A stretch of 64,000 bases of DNA from Streptomyces sp. CA-210063 (GTDB lineage Bacteria; Actinomycetota; Actinomycetes; Streptomycetales; Streptomycetaceae), in contig NZ_CP102512.1 of the NCBI RefSeq assembly GCF_024612015.1, positions 5,146,001 through 5,210,000 on the forward strand. The letters run 5' to 3'. Each line of letters begins with the position of its first letter. Position 1 is the first letter of the stretch. Position numbers and translations under genes: made by a program. This document shows positions 63,245-64,000 of this stretch, piece by piece. Below the pieces are notes generated by a model, which worked only from the letters and a program-made list of their open reading frames with translations, made no database searches and was not told where the DNA came from.

Positions 63245-64000
63245 TCAGAGGCCGTACCGGTACTTCAGGTGGCGCCAGAAGTCGCGGAACATCCACTTGT
63301 CGAACTCGGTGATCTGGGTGGCGCTGCCGGCCTTCATGAGGAAGCAGCACTGGCCGGTGGGGGTCCAGTCGTAGAAGTCGTCGAGGCCGAAGGTGTGGCC
63401 GACCTCGTGCAGGTAGATGTGGATGTTCTCCTGGGCGAGGGCGCCGGTGAAGTAGGCGCGGCCCATGCGCTGGCCCCAGTCGCCGCCGGCGCCGCCGCCG
63501 AAGCCCTCGGTGAGCCAGAGGGACTGGTCGTAGTGGCGGGCAGCGCCGCCGGGACAGCGGGAGTAGTTGCCGTCCTGGTGGAAGAAGCGGCCGCAGTCGG
63601 GGGCGCACTGTGGGGCTCCGCCGCCGTCGAGCATGTTGGTGTAGATGTCGACGGAGTTGTCGGTCCACTGGAGGGTGGAGCGGTTCTTCACCGCCCAGCC
63701 GACGATGTTGACGGGGACGTTGGTGTACGGCCAGGCGTTGTGGCCCGCGCCGTTGTCGACCATCGCCGCCATCCACTTGCCGAACTGCTTCTTCAGCGCG
63801 GCGTGGATCTGGTCGCGCAGGGTCGCGCTGACCGGCTGGTCCGACTCCCAGCGGACGCAGTAGTTGACGCTTCCGCGGTTGGCCATGATCTGGTCCCAGC
63901 CGTAGTTGCGGAAGCCGTACAGGTCGCCGTACGTGGACTCGACGTGGTTCCAGACCTCGTTGAGGGGCTGGACCAGGTTCGAGGGCGGGTTCCAGACATC
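63245..64000 (-). CDS. Metalloprotease-like secreted protein, 5' end missing
   Basis: The C-terminal 251 residues of a larger protein, cut by the window edge at 64000. The zinc-binding HEVGH lies in IYLHEVGHTFGLDDF, a metzincin-like HExxHxxGxxD. Several cysteine pairs (CAPDCGRF, CCFLMK) suggest disulphides and an extracellular location. The open frame continues past the edge, and the first visible residues are DVWNPPSNLV. Related Streptomyces proteins carry carbohydrate-binding domains, which cannot be seen here. Confidence 0.8.
   Translation of the reverse strand, partial: DVWNPPSNLVQPLNEVWNHVESTYGDLYGFRNYGWDQIMANRGSVNYCVRWESDQPVSATLRDQIHAALKKQFGKWMAAMVDNGAGHNAWPYTNVPVNIVGWAVKNRSTLQWTDNSVDIYTNMLDGGGAPQCAPDCGRFFHQDGNYSRCPGGAARHYDQSLWLTEGFGGGAGGDWGQRMGRAYFTGALAQENIHIYLHEVGHTFGLDDFYDWTPTGQCCFLMKAGSATQITEFDKWMFRDFWRHLKYRYGL

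Overview
The window is high-GC actinobacterial DNA, almost certainly from a Streptomyces chromosome. Supporting signs are strong G/C bias at third codon positions, frequent GTG starts, many secreted and TetR/MarR/P450 genes, a protein whose N-terminus matches the SCO2400 family, and rare in-frame TTA codons. The content is accessory in character: single genes and short operons, decayed gene fragments and many in-frame minisatellites, with few core genes. The main exception is a long-form argininosuccinate synthase near 60 kb, a gene that in S. lividans lies in the unstable chromosome arm.

Layout. 0.3-12.2 kb: an SDR, secreted proteins, a tripeptidyl-aminopeptidase-like hydrolase, a broken ArsR-type regulator, a large GAF/PAS/SpoIIE/HATPase phosphatase, an orphan RutA-like flavin monooxygenase and several uncharacterised proteins. 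12.3-25.1 kb: one 12.8-kb gene for a 4262-residue hybrid megasynthase, read as FAAL-ACP-KS-AT-KR-ACP-C-A-PCP-C followed by a Rossmann domain resembling cyanobacterial long-chain acyl-ACP reductase. 25-31 kb: a DUF2071 protein, a GtrA-like membrane protein, a leftward three-gene operon (small protein, HELAH metallopeptidase, EcsC-like protein), a decayed copy of the GtrA-like gene, and a short GntR regulator opposite two coupled small genes. 31-41 kb: a NarL-type two-component system, an isochorismatase-like hydrolase, a histidine-kinase remnant, an ATPase, an MFS exporter, a lysyl-oxidase-like secreted protein and the SCO2400-type protein.

41-50 kb is redox-rich: MarR / P450 / ferredoxin, TetR with a DinB-type protein / SDR / aldehyde dehydrogenase, then TetR / P450. 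50-59 kb holds alpha/beta hydrolases, a TetR-controlled reductase plus dienelactone-hydrolase pair, a metallophosphoesterase, a RibD-like reductase and a HEAT-repeat protein. 59-64 kb holds argG, a DEDDh exonuclease, a secreted serine hydrolase and a metalloprotease cut by the window edge.

The most notable system is the megasynthase. The proposed route is activation of a free fatty acid, one malonyl extension with ketoreduction, and condensation with one amino acid. The chain would then be released by a terminal condensation domain and/or the acyl-ACP-reductase-like domain, possibly as an N-(3-hydroxyacyl) amino aldehyde or amide. It has no adjacent thioesterase, phosphopantetheinyl transferase or obvious tailoring partner. 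It carries a short interspersed repeat translated in frame and at least seven in-frame tandem repeats. Other leads are a pair of 15-bp operators repeated with identical 28-bp spacing at two distant promoters, three genes with bldA-type TTA codons, and an aconitase micro-fragment. All assignments come from reading the sequence by eye; no database search was run.
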